Source of the DNA: JALYYC01 sp039922495
GTDB taxonomy: Bacteria > Chloroflexota > Dormibacteria > CF-121
Reading direction: 5' to 3'
DNA length: 64,000 nt
Assembly: GCA_039922495.1 (NCBI GenBank)
Contig: JBDTEO010000011.1
Coordinates: forward strand, 62,001 to 126,000
In this document: positions 16,382 through 23,636 of the stretch, piece after piece
How positions within the stretch are numbered: the stretch's first letter is position 1
Layout: every line of letters starts with the position of its first letter
Program-made: the position numbers and the translations under genes
Notes under the pieces: model-generated
Seen by the model: only the letters and a program-made list of their open reading frames with translations
Database searches by the model: none
Told to the model about the DNA's origin: nothing

Positions 16382-16804
16382 TTACGCCCGGACCACGGTC
16401 ACCCGGACCTGGCGCTCGCGGGGGCCGTCAAACTCGAGTACGAAGATCCCCTGCCAGCGGCCGAGCGCCAGGCGGCCCTCGCGCACCGGGACCAGCTGGG
16501 AGCTGCCGGCGAGGGTGGCCCGAATGTGCGCCGCGGCATTGCCTTCGGCGTGGCGGTACCCCTGCGCCCAGGGAACCAGCCGCTCGAGGGTGGCGAGCAG
16601 GTCAGTCAGGACGTCCGGGTCAGCGTTCTCGTTGATGAAGACGCCGGCCGTCGTGTGCGGGATATAGACCTGGCAGAGGCCGCGCGAAACCCCGCTTCGA
16701 CCGACCAGGTCCTGAACCCGCTCGCTGATGTCCACGGCATCCGCCCGCTGGCGTGTTTGAACCGTCAGGGTATCTAGGGCCGCCTCCGGAGCCACGCACG
16801 GCAT
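16382..16804 (-). CDS. YjbQ family protein (secondary thiamine-phosphate synthase enzyme)
   Basis: A 140-residue protein of the UPF0047/YjbQ family: DISERVQDLV, VYIPHTTAGVFINENADP, HAEGNAAAHIRATLAGSSQ and LGRWQGIFVLEFDGPRERQV. The conserved His residues and the Asn-Glu-Asn motif line a metal-containing site. Some members show weak thiamine-phosphate synthase activity, but the physiological role is not settled. The ATG at 16804 is divergent from the GH15 gene; the long open extension toward 17647 is antisense to GH15 and is not coding. Confidence 0.85.
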   Translation of the reverse strand: MPCVAPEAALDTLTVQTRQRADAVDISERVQDLVGRSGVSRGLCQVYIPHTTAGVFINENADPDVLTDLLATLERLVPWAQGYRHAEGNAAAHIRATLAGSSQLVPVREGRLALGRWQGIFVLEFDGPRERQVRVTVVRA

Positions 16805-16861
16805 CGTAACAATGCGCCTTTGATCGCTGTGCCAGCCGGTGGGCAACCGATAATGGTCCGA

Positions 16862-18868
16862 ATGTCTCGCGACCTCCCGATCGGCAACGGCGCGCTGCTG
16901 ATCAACTTCGATCGCAACTACCAGCTTCGCGACATCTACTATCCGTGGGTCGGCCAGGAGAACCACACGAACGGGGAACAGTGCCGGTTCGGGATCTGGG
17001 TCGAGGGCGACTTTAGCTGGCTGGATGATCCGGCCTGGGAACGCGACCTCGTCTATCAGCCCGACACCAATGTCACGAACGTGACCCTCCGGCACCAACG
17101 CCTCAAGGTCGGCGTGACCTTCAACGACACCGTCGACCTGGGTCGCGACCTGCTGATCCGGCGGGTGCGGGTGCTCAACGATGGGGCCGAGCGGGACATC
17201 CGCATCTTCTTTCACTACGACTGGCACATCTACGGCACCGATGTGGGGGACACCGTGATGTACTACCCGCCGGTCAAGGGCCTCGTCGCCTACAAAGGCC
17301 GCCGCTACTTCGCCGCCTGCGGCCAGGTCGCGGACCGGGTCGGGCTCGATGCCTATGCTTGCGGCAAGAAAGACGTCGGCGGGGCGCACGGCACCTGGAT
17401 CGACGCCGAAGACGGCGTGCTGGGCAACAATCCGATCGAGCAGGGCTCGGTCGACATGACGCTGGCCCTGCACCTCGGGCGGGTGCCGGCGGGGCAGACG
17501 GCGACCGCCTACCACTGGCTCATCGCCGCCAAGGATCTGATCGGGGTCCAGGCGGTCGCGGACGTCGTCGTGCTGCGCACGCCCGAGGCCTTTTTGGAGC
17601 GGACGCGTTGCTACTGGATCGCCTGGGTCAACAAGGAAGAACGGCAATTCGCCGACCTATCCCCAGCCGTCGCCGAGCTCTACCGGCGCAGCCTGCTGAT
17701 CGTCCGGACCCAGGTGGACAACGGCGGGGCGATCCTTGCCGCCAACGACTCGGAGATCATCAAGGCCGCGCGCGATACCTACAGCTACATGTGGCCGCGC
17801 GATGGGGCCATGGCCGCCTATGCCATGGACCAGGCCGGATACCTGGATGTGCCTCGCCGCTTCTTCGAGCTGTGCGCCCGGATCGTGTCGGCGGACGGGT
17901 ATTTCCGCCACAAGTACACGCCGTCAGGGGAGCCGGGAAGCAGCTGGCACCCCTGGGTCGACGCCGCCGGCCGGCCCCAGTATCCAATCCAGGAAGACGA
18001 GACCGGCATCGTGCTCTTTGCGCTCTGGCAGCATTACGACGGCCATCGCGACTTCGAATTCTTCAAGACCTATTACCGGCCGCTGATCATCCTGGCCGGG
18101 GATTTCCTCGCGCGCTACGTGGATCCCGTCACCGGGCTGCCGCAGCCGAGCTACGACCTCTGGGAGGAACGCCGTGGGGTGATGAGCTTCACCGTCGGTG
18201 CCGTTTGGGCCGGGCTGCAGGCGGCCGGCAACTTCGCCCAGCTCTACGGTGAGATCGCACTGGCCGACAAATATCGCCGGGTGGCCGGCGCGATGAAGGT
18301 CGCCACCACCACCTGGCTCTTCGACACCGAGCTCAACCGGTTTCTCCGGCGCATCTACGTCCGCTCTGACGGAACCACGGCCAAGGATCTGACCATCGAC
18401 TCGAGCGTCTATGGCCTGTTTTACTTCGGCATGCTGTCCGCGGACGATCCCCAGGTGGTCAGCACCATGGAAGCGGTCTACGACCGGCTCTGGTGCAAGA
18501 CCGACGTCGGCGGGATCGCGCGTTACGAGAACGACTACTACTACCAGGTCAGCCAGGACATCCGGAACGTGCCTGGCAATCCCTGGTTCATCTGCACGAT
18601 GTGGTACGCGCAGTGGCTGGTCGCGCGGGCCACCACCACCGAGGAGCTCCGGCGCGCCCGCGAGATCCTGGACTGGGTCGCCGCCTCGGCGATGGCCAGT
18701 GGCGTCCTCTCCGAGCAGCTCGACCCGTACAGCAAGGCGCCCCTCTCGGTTTCTCCGCTGACCTGGAGCCATGCGACCGTCGTCTTGCTCGTCCACGAGT
18801 ACGTCATGAAATACAGTGCGCTCGCCGGCGCGCCCGCGGCCCCCGCCAGAGCCCCAGCCCGGGGATAG
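16862..18868 (+). CDS. Glycoside hydrolase family 15 (glucoamylase/trehalase-like)
   Basis: A 668-residue GH15 enzyme that releases glucose from alpha-glucans or related disaccharides. An N-terminal beta-sandwich (DLPIGNGALLINFDRNYQLRDIYYP) is followed by an (alpha/alpha)6 barrel with WPRDGAMAAYAMDQAGY, QEDETGIVLFALWQHYDG and SPLTWSHA near the C-terminus. There is no signal peptide, so it is probably cytoplasmic. ATG at 16862 is preferred: a GATAAT -10 box lies 7 nt before it, implying a leaderless mRNA. An in-frame ATG at 16853 is the alternative. Confidence 0.88.
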   Translation: MSRDLPIGNGALLINFDRNYQLRDIYYPWVGQENHTNGEQCRFGIWVEGDFSWLDDPAWERDLVYQPDTNVTNVTLRHQRLKVGVTFNDTVDLGRDLLIRRVRVLNDGAERDIRIFFHYDWHIYGTDVGDTVMYYPPVKGLVAYKGRRYFAACGQVADRVGLDAYACGKKDVGGAHGTWIDAEDGVLGNNPIEQGSVDMTLALHLGRVPAGQTATAYHWLIAAKDLIGVQAVADVVVLRTPEAFLERTRCYWIAWVNKEERQFADLSPAVAELYRRSLLIVRTQVDNGGAILAANDSEIIKAARDTYSYMWPRDGAMAAYAMDQAGYLDVPRRFFELCARIVSADGYFRHKYTPSGEPGSSWHPWVDAAGRPQYPIQEDETGIVLFALWQHYDGHRDFEFFKTYYRPLIILAGDFLARYVDPVTGLPQPSYDLWEERRGVMSFTVGAVWAGLQAAGNFAQLYGEIALADKYRRVAGAMKVATTTWLFDTELNRFLRRIYVRSDGTTAKDLTIDSSVYGLFYFGMLSADDPQVVSTMEAVYDRLWCKTDVGGIARYENDYYYQVSQDIRNVPGNPWFICTMWYAQWLVARATTTEELRRAREILDWVAASAMASGVLSEQLDPYSKAPLSVSPLTWSHATVVLLVHEYVMKYSALAGAPAAPARAPARG

Positions 18869-18918
18869 GGCGGAGACCCGATGTCTTCGGCCCGCCCTGC
18901 TTTGATATTCTCGTCAGC

Positions 18919-19053
18919 GTGCGCGGCGCTATCGAGGCGATCAAGGCCGACTTCGGCTGCCTGCTCGTCGCCGTGCTGTTCATCGTCATCATGGCGTCGA
19001 CGGTCATCTTCGCGACCATCCTCACCCCACCCGCGCATAATCCTTTCGTGTAA
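18919..19053 (+). CDS. 44-residue single-pass membrane protein at head of bc/oxidase locus
   Basis: A GTG-started ORF with the polar start RGAIEAIKADFG, one hydrophobic helix (CLLVAVLFIVIMASTVIFA) and the short tail PPAHNPFV. Its TAA overlaps the Rieske ATG by one base, so it is translationally coupled to the cytochrome bc genes. No homology is recognised. It could be a small accessory subunit of the complex, like two other tiny proteins further down this locus. Confidence 0.55.
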   Translation: MRGAIEAIKADFGCLLVAVLFIVIMASTVIFATILTPPAHNPFV

Positions 19054-19625
19054 TGGCTGCTGGATTTCGGCGCCTGGTCACCGACTCGCGGCAGATGACG
19101 CGGCGAAGCTTCTTCGCCATGTTCGGGTGGTTCGCCTTCCTTGGCGCCAGCGGGGTTGCCCTGGTCCAGAGCGTCCGCTATTTGCAGCCGAACGCGCTGT
19201 ACGAGGATCCGCCGGCCTTCAAGGCCGACCCGCCCAGTAGCTACGCGGTCGGTTCGACCACCGTGCTGATCGACAAGCGGGTCGTCATCAACCGAGATCC
19301 AAACGGCTTCTACGCGATCAGCCTGATCTGCACCCACCTTGGCTGCACGCCGCGCTATTTTCCGGACGTGACCAGCGACCTGATCGCCGAGGGCACCCAG
19401 ATCGCACGAGATCCCGACACGGGACACCTGGCCACCAAATCCAACCCGGTGCTGCCCGGCTTCAAGTGCCCATGTCACGGCAGTCGGTACTTTCGGGATT
19501 CCGTCAACTTTTACGGACCGGCGCCGCGGCCGATGGATCACCTCCACCTCGAAGTCGCCCGCGATGGGAAGCTGTTCATCGATCGATCTATCGTGGTGGA
19601 TCGGAGTTTCCGGCTGAAGGTTTGA
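19053..19625 (+). CDS. Rieske iron-sulfur subunit of cytochrome bc complex
   Basis: A 190-residue protein with a twin-arginine start (MTRRSFFAMFGWFAFLGAS) that serves as Tat signal and membrane anchor. The 2Fe-2S site is complete: CTHLGC (ligands Cys93, His95) and CPCHGS (ligands Cys139, His142), with Cys98/Cys141 available for the disulfide. It accepts electrons from quinol on the outer face. An insertion of about 35 residues separates the two boxes. The two cytochrome b genes and a multiheme cytochrome c gene follow. Confidence 0.93.
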   Translation: MAAGFRRLVTDSRQMTRRSFFAMFGWFAFLGASGVALVQSVRYLQPNALYEDPPAFKADPPSSYAVGSTTVLIDKRVVINRDPNGFYAISLICTHLGCTPRYFPDVTSDLIAEGTQIARDPDTGHLATKSNPVLPGFKCPCHGSRYFRDSVNFYGPAPRPMDHLHLEVARDGKLFIDRSIVVDRSFRLKV

Positions 19626-19638
19626 TCGGGGAGGGTTC

Positions 19639-20370
19639 ATGAGGGTCATCCGCGCCGCGGTCGACGAGATCTACTCGGTTATCGAACAAATGGTCGGCGC
19701 GGTCTTCCGTCACGGCTTGCCGCTGACCGACAAAATCGCCGCCCGTACGACCCTGACCAACTTTGTCCTCCACATCCACCCGGTCCGGGTCCGGCGCTCC
19801 TGGATCCGGATGTCGTACACCCTGTGTCTTGGCGGCCTCTCGTTCTTCCTCTTCATCGTGCTGACCGTCACGGGGCTGTACCTGATGTTCTATTACGTGC
19901 CCTCCACCAACCATGCCTACCAGGACATGCGCGACCTCCAGTTCGTGGTCACGTTTGGCGGGCTGATCCGCAACATGCACCGCTGGGCGGCACACGCGAT
20001 GGTCATCACCGTGTGGCTGCACATGGCCCGGGTGTTCCTGACCGGCGCCTACAAGAAGCCGCGCGAGTTCAACTGGGGCGTGGGAACGCTCCTGCTGCTG
20101 ATCACGCTCTTGCTCAGCTTCACCGGCTATCTCCTGCCCTGGGACCAGCTGTCCATCTGGGCCGTCACCGTAGGCACCAACATGGCCAAGTACGCCCCGA
20201 TCGCCGGTCCCTACACGCGCTACCTGCTGCTTGGCGGCAAGATCGTGGGGGACAATGGCTTGCTCCGCTTTTATGTCCTCCACGTGGTCGGATTACCCCT
20301 GGCGGGATTCCTGCTGATGGTGATTCACTTCTGGCGTGTCCGCAAAGATGGCTTTAGCGGAGGACTCTGA
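19639..20370 (+). CDS. Cytochrome b (b6-type N-terminal half) of bc complex
   Basis: A 243-residue, four-helix cytochrome b. Paired heme-ligand histidines are in NMHRWAAHAMVITVWLHMAR and in FYVLHVVGLPLAGFLLMVIH; SFTGYLLPWDQ is the quinol-oxidation (Qo) loop. The length matches cytochrome b6, so this is a split b6/subunit IV arrangement rather than a fused mitochondrial-type cytochrome b. GGGGAGG precedes the ATG. The helix-V-VII half is the next gene. Confidence 0.93.
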   Translation: MRVIRAAVDEIYSVIEQMVGAVFRHGLPLTDKIAARTTLTNFVLHIHPVRVRRSWIRMSYTLCLGGLSFFLFIVLTVTGLYLMFYYVPSTNHAYQDMRDLQFVVTFGGLIRNMHRWAAHAMVITVWLHMARVFLTGAYKKPREFNWGVGTLLLLITLLLSFTGYLLPWDQLSIWAVTVGTNMAKYAPIAGPYTRYLLLGGKIVGDNGLLRFYVLHVVGLPLAGFLLMVIHFWRVRKDGFSGGL

Positions 20371-20372
20371 CC

Positions 20373-20921
20373 CTGGCCACTGACGCCCGCGAACGGATCG
20401 AGGCACGGGAGCGAGCCGAGGCGGGGCGGCGGCAGCGGTCCGACGACGCCCCGGTGGCGATCCGTGACGACAGTGACGACGAGATGATCGTCTCGTTCCC
20501 CGAGTTCGTCTTCAAGGAGTTCATCGCCATGGTGGCGATGACGGTCTTCCTGCTGCTCGTCTCGATCTTCCTCCAGGCGCCGCTGCTGGGCAAGGCGAAC
20601 CCGGGCATGACGCCGAACCCCTCCAAAGCCCCGTGGTACTTCCTCGGCCTTCAGGAACTGCTCTCCCGGTTCCCGCCCGTGATGGCGGGCGTGGCCTTCC
20701 CGACTTTCGTGATCGTGCTGATGATCCTGGTCCCCTTCCTCGACCGAAACCCGAGCCGGCGGCCGGCCGAGCGGAAGGTGGCGATCATCCTCTTTGCGCT
20801 GTACATGACGATCGTGGTCGCCCTGGTGATCATCGGGACCTTTTTTCGAGGCCATGAATTCACCTGGGACTGGGGCTGGGTTCTCGGCAACCCGCAGTGT
20901 GAGCCGGGCGCGGCGTGTTAG
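20373..20921 (+). CDS. Cytochrome b C-terminal half (subunit IV-like), probable CTG start
   Basis: Three hydrophobic helices and PNPSKAPWYFLGLQELL (with the PxxW Qo-site region) mark this as the subunit IV/C-terminal cytochrome b half. The first ordinary start (GTG 20454) has no ribosome site, whereas CTG at 20373 has GGAGGA 7-8 nt upstream and adds a charged cytoplasmic N-terminus. CTG is therefore preferred, giving 182 residues. It lies 2 nt after the cytochrome b stop, and its own 3' end overlaps the cytochrome c gene by 7 nt. Confidence 0.88.
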   Translation: MATDARERIEARERAEAGRRQRSDDAPVAIRDDSDDEMIVSFPEFVFKEFIAMVAMTVFLLLVSIFLQAPLLGKANPGMTPNPSKAPWYFLGLQELLSRFPPVMAGVAFPTFVIVLMILVPFLDRNPSRRPAERKVAIILFALYMTIVVALVIIGTFFRGHEFTWDWGWVLGNPQCEPGAAC

Positions 20922-21916
20922 GCCGAGCCTTCCTCGTTGTGAGCGGGCTCTTTCTCGCCCTGCTGGCGTTCGCCTTTTACCAGGACTTCAGCCGGCCATG
21001 GCTGCCGATCCAGCAGAAATACGCCCAGCAGTACGGCGCCGATTTCCCGATCGGGGTGCAGCAGATCTTTCCCAAGGTGCAGGTCAACAGCCAGTTCGTG
21101 GTCGAGCGCTGTATCACCTGCCACGTGCCCGACATCGCCAAGATCGGACCGGTCGAGGCGGCCAAGCGACTCGGTCCCAACCACCCGTCGGCGATCAACG
21201 ACGCGGTCTTCGCCAAATACGGCCAGGACACCCTGGTCTGCCGTCCGGCCCCGGCGGTTTCGACGACGGTGGTAGCACCCAGTGCGTCACCGAAGGCGTC
21301 ACCGAAGGCGTCGGCGAGCGCGTCGCCGAAAGCCTCGGCTAGCGCCGCTGCCAAGCCCTCCCCGTCCGCCAGCGCCGCCGCCACGGGCAGCGGCGCCGCC
21401 TGCCTGAATCCGCAGGCGCAGCCCTACTACGTGCTCGACGCCAACGGCAAGGTAGTCACCGACCCGCAGACCAGCAAGCCGCTCGTCGCGCAGCTCACCG
21501 GCTTCATCCCGAGCGCTTACAAGGGGCTGGGCATCGACGAAACCGGCTGCATCGTCTGTCACAACGGCAATCGCCAGGCCACCACCCAGGCGGGCGCCCA
21601 CACCAACCTGGTCGTCAACCCATTCGGCGTTTACGACAAGGCGCCAACGCTGTACGAAAACAGCTGCGCGCAGTGTCACGGCGCGACCGGCGAGGGTGGC
21701 AAGGGGCCGCCGCTCAACGACCAGGACCGGCTCGGATTCTTTAACGACGACTACTATCACCGCTGCATCTACTTCGGCAACCAGGGTGAGGAGCACAAGG
21801 GAACGATCATGCCGGCCTGGGGTATTCAGAAACTGTTGCCGCAGCCCATTAACCAGAACATCAACCTGCTGGTCGACTGGATCCGGATGTGGCAGCAGTA
21901 CGCGAGTTTGCCATGA
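20915..21916 (+). CDS. Membrane-anchored triheme cytochrome c
   Basis: A 333-residue protein with an N-terminal membrane helix (residues about 5-22) and three CxxCH sites: CITCH 66-70, CIVCH 212-216 and CAQCH 251-255. The last domain has a normal class I layout with a Met ligand candidate in GTIMPAWG. Residues about 112-155 are a low-complexity Ala/Ser/Pro/Lys linker between heme 1 and heme 2. It probably replaces cytochrome c1 and carries electrons from the Rieske protein to the oxidase encoded downstream. The start is GTG at 20915, inside the end of the preceding gene. Confidence 0.9.
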   Translation: MLGRAFLVVSGLFLALLAFAFYQDFSRPWLPIQQKYAQQYGADFPIGVQQIFPKVQVNSQFVVERCITCHVPDIAKIGPVEAAKRLGPNHPSAINDAVFAKYGQDTLVCRPAPAVSTTVVAPSASPKASPKASASASPKASASAAAKPSPSASAAATGSGAACLNPQAQPYYVLDANGKVVTDPQTSKPLVAQLTGFIPSAYKGLGIDETGCIVCHNGNRQATTQAGAHTNLVVNPFGVYDKAPTLYENSCAQCHGATGEGGKGPPLNDQDRLGFFNDDYYHRCIYFGNQGEEHKGTIMPAWGIQKLLPQPINQNINLLVDWIRMWQQYASLP

Positions 21917-22044
21917 GACGGCAGCAGATCAAGGACCTGATCGGGACGCTGGTGGCCTTCGTCATCCTGATCGGCTTCACCGCGCTGGTGATCGTGGCCG
22001 AGAACCTGCTCGACGTCACCAAGGCGCACAAGGCGGGCGGCTGA
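21913..22044 (+). CDS. 43-residue single-pass membrane protein in respiratory locus
   Basis: A small ORF (MRRQQIKDLIGTLVAFVILI at the start) with one membrane helix and a basic tail ending KAHKAGG. Its ATG overlaps the cytochrome c stop (ATGA). Position and coupling suggest a small subunit or assembly factor of the bc complex. No family is recognised. Confidence 0.6.
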   Translation: MRRQQIKDLIGTLVAFVILIGFTALVIVAENLLDVTKAHKAGG

Positions 22045-22176
22045 GTGCTGGCGCTGGTCTACCTCCTTAACCTGACGCGAGACCCTGGAGTCGGCGATTT
22101 CTTCTTCGTGCTCGTCTGGGCGATTGCGACTCTGCTACTCCTTGCCTACTACTGTTACCGGATGTTCCAGCGTTAG
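22045..22176 (+). CDS. 43-residue single-pass membrane protein in respiratory locus
   Basis: GTG directly follows the previous stop (TGA-GTG). The peptide has the soluble start LALVYLLNLTRDPGVGD, one long hydrophobic helix and the end YYCYRMFQR. It is probably a second small subunit of the same complex. No recognised homology. Confidence 0.55.
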   Translation: MLALVYLLNLTRDPGVGDFFFVLVWAIATLLLLAYYCYRMFQR

Positions 22177-22182
22177 CCGCAC

Positions 22183-22578
22183 GTGGTCCAGTCGCATCCG
22201 ACCCCGATCCTGACTTCCCGCCGCCGCGCCAGCGTCAGGTTGGCAAGCTGGCTGTCGATCATCCCCGGTCTCGGCCAGGCGTACAACCGGCAGTTCAAGA
22301 AGGCCGGGCTCTTCCTGCTCGCAGTGGTCGGGCTCCTTTACCTCACGCTGAGCATCCCCGGCGCCACGGACCAGGTCATCGTCTGGTGGAAACCACGAGG
22401 CAGCACCATGGTCGTGCTCTCGCTGCTGGTTAAGATGCTGTCGCTCATGGTCTTTATCAGCACCTTCCTCCTGATGCTGACCGTGTGGTACGACGCGATG
22501 CACGACGCTCGGGCCACCGCCCAGGAACGCAACGGCACCCGCTCGGTAGGTGGTCGTTGGTGGCTCTTCCACCGATGA
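22183..22578 (+). CDS. Small multi-pass membrane protein of unknown function
   Basis: This 131-residue protein has about three hydrophobic segments. The motif WLSIIPGLGQAYNRQFKKAG resembles the start of TM2/DUF5683-like proteins and of some sugar-permease N-termini, where a short hairpin precedes a membrane helix. The start is GTG at 22183, 6 nt after the previous stop, so it is in the same transcript as the bc genes. It could be an assembly or scaffolding protein; the function is not known. Confidence 0.6.
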   Translation: MVQSHPTPILTSRRRASVRLASWLSIIPGLGQAYNRQFKKAGLFLLAVVGLLYLTLSIPGATDQVIVWWKPRGSTMVVLSLLVKMLSLMVFISTFLLMLTVWYDAMHDARATAQERNGTRSVGGRWWLFHR

Positions 22579-22642
22579 GCGCTCGAATCGGGTCCACGCC
22601 CGCTTGCGGCGGGCGAGCGGCGATGCCTAGACTGCTGGGAGG

Positions 22643-23611
22643 ATGATGCCCGCGGTCAATGTCAGCCCGCTGAATTGTGCCGGCCCGAATGCCTGCGCGA
22701 TCGTCAGTATCTACACGAGCATCTTCTGGATCGCGATGGCCGTCCTCGTCATCGTCGGGGGCCTCCTCATCTACGCCGCGCTGCGCTTTCGGCGGCGGGA
22801 CGACATCGAGCCGCCGCAGGTCCACGGCAATACGCGGCTCGAGATCGTCTGGACCCTGATCCCGGTCCTGATCCTGTCGTTTCTCTTCATCCGCACCACG
22901 CTGCGCATGGACTACGTGCGCAACGGCCCGCCGCCGGCGATGACGGTCAAGGTGACCGGCGTGCAATTCGCCTGGCTCTACACCTACCCGGACAGCCGCG
23001 TTCGATCCGATACCCTGGTGATCCCGACCGGCAAACCGATCCAGCTGCAAGTCACCAGTAACGACGTCCTCCATTCCTTCTGGGCGCCGCGGCTTGGCGG
23101 TCAAATCTACGCCATCCCCGGCCAGCAGAACCACGGCTGGCTCCAGGCGGATAAACCGGGCTTCTACTACGGCGAGTGCAACGAACTCTGCGGCGTTGGT
23201 CACTTTGCGATGCAGGTCAAGGTGCAGGCGATGACGCCCACCGCCTACCAGGCCTGGTACGCCCAGCGCGTAAAGCAGGCCAGTGGCGGCGGCACGCCCC
23301 CGCCCGGCGGTGGACCGGCCACCGCAGCGAAAGTCTCTGGCATCGCCGCAACCAAGACCGTTGGCGAAACGGACGACTTCAAGTTCGTGCCAACCGCCGA
23401 CTCGGTCAAGGTCGGCGATGTCGTGCAGTGGGTCAACCAGGGTTCATCGGCGCACAACGTGACCTTCGGCAATAACCAGGTTCCCAGCTCGGACACGATG
23501 AACGGGGGCGACAAGTTCGAACTGAAGTTCAGCCAGCCCGGCACCTATCACTACGTGTGCACCTTCCACACCGCCTTCAACATGCAAGGCACCATCACCG
23601 TCACCCCGTGA
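22643..23611 (+). CDS. Cytochrome c oxidase subunit II fused to a C-terminal cupredoxin
   Basis: A 322-residue protein with two membrane helices (about 22-48 and 66-88), then the CuA cupredoxin with His144, Cys179, Glu181, Cys183, His187 and Met190 (CNELCGVGHFAM). After a Gly/Pro linker (214-225) a second, blue-copper-type domain has ligands His271, Cys306, His309 and Met314 (AHNV ... YVCTFHTAFNM). Ordinary caa3 enzymes carry a cytochrome c here, so the extra plastocyanin-like domain may be the electron entry point. The start is ATG at 22643, with a TAGACT box 9 nt upstream. Confidence 0.9.
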   Translation: MMPAVNVSPLNCAGPNACAIVSIYTSIFWIAMAVLVIVGGLLIYAALRFRRRDDIEPPQVHGNTRLEIVWTLIPVLILSFLFIRTTLRMDYVRNGPPPAMTVKVTGVQFAWLYTYPDSRVRSDTLVIPTGKPIQLQVTSNDVLHSFWAPRLGGQIYAIPGQQNHGWLQADKPGFYYGECNELCGVGHFAMQVKVQAMTPTAYQAWYAQRVKQASGGGTPPPGGGPATAAKVSGIAATKTVGETDDFKFVPTADSVKVGDVVQWVNQGSSAHNVTFGNNQVPSSDTMNGGDKFELKFSQPGTYHYVCTFHTAFNMQGTITVTP

Positions 23612-23636
23612 CGAGTAACAGCGCAAGGAGTTCCTG

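Noticed and set aside
16805..17647. Long upstream extension of the YjbQ frame
   Set aside because: It is antisense to the GH15 N-terminal domain and shows no family similarity.
21260..21390. Short tandem-like repeats (GCGTC(A/G)CCGAAGG units)
   Set aside because: They encode the Ala/Ser/Pro/Lys linker of the cytochrome c in frame; not a CRISPR or independent repeat.
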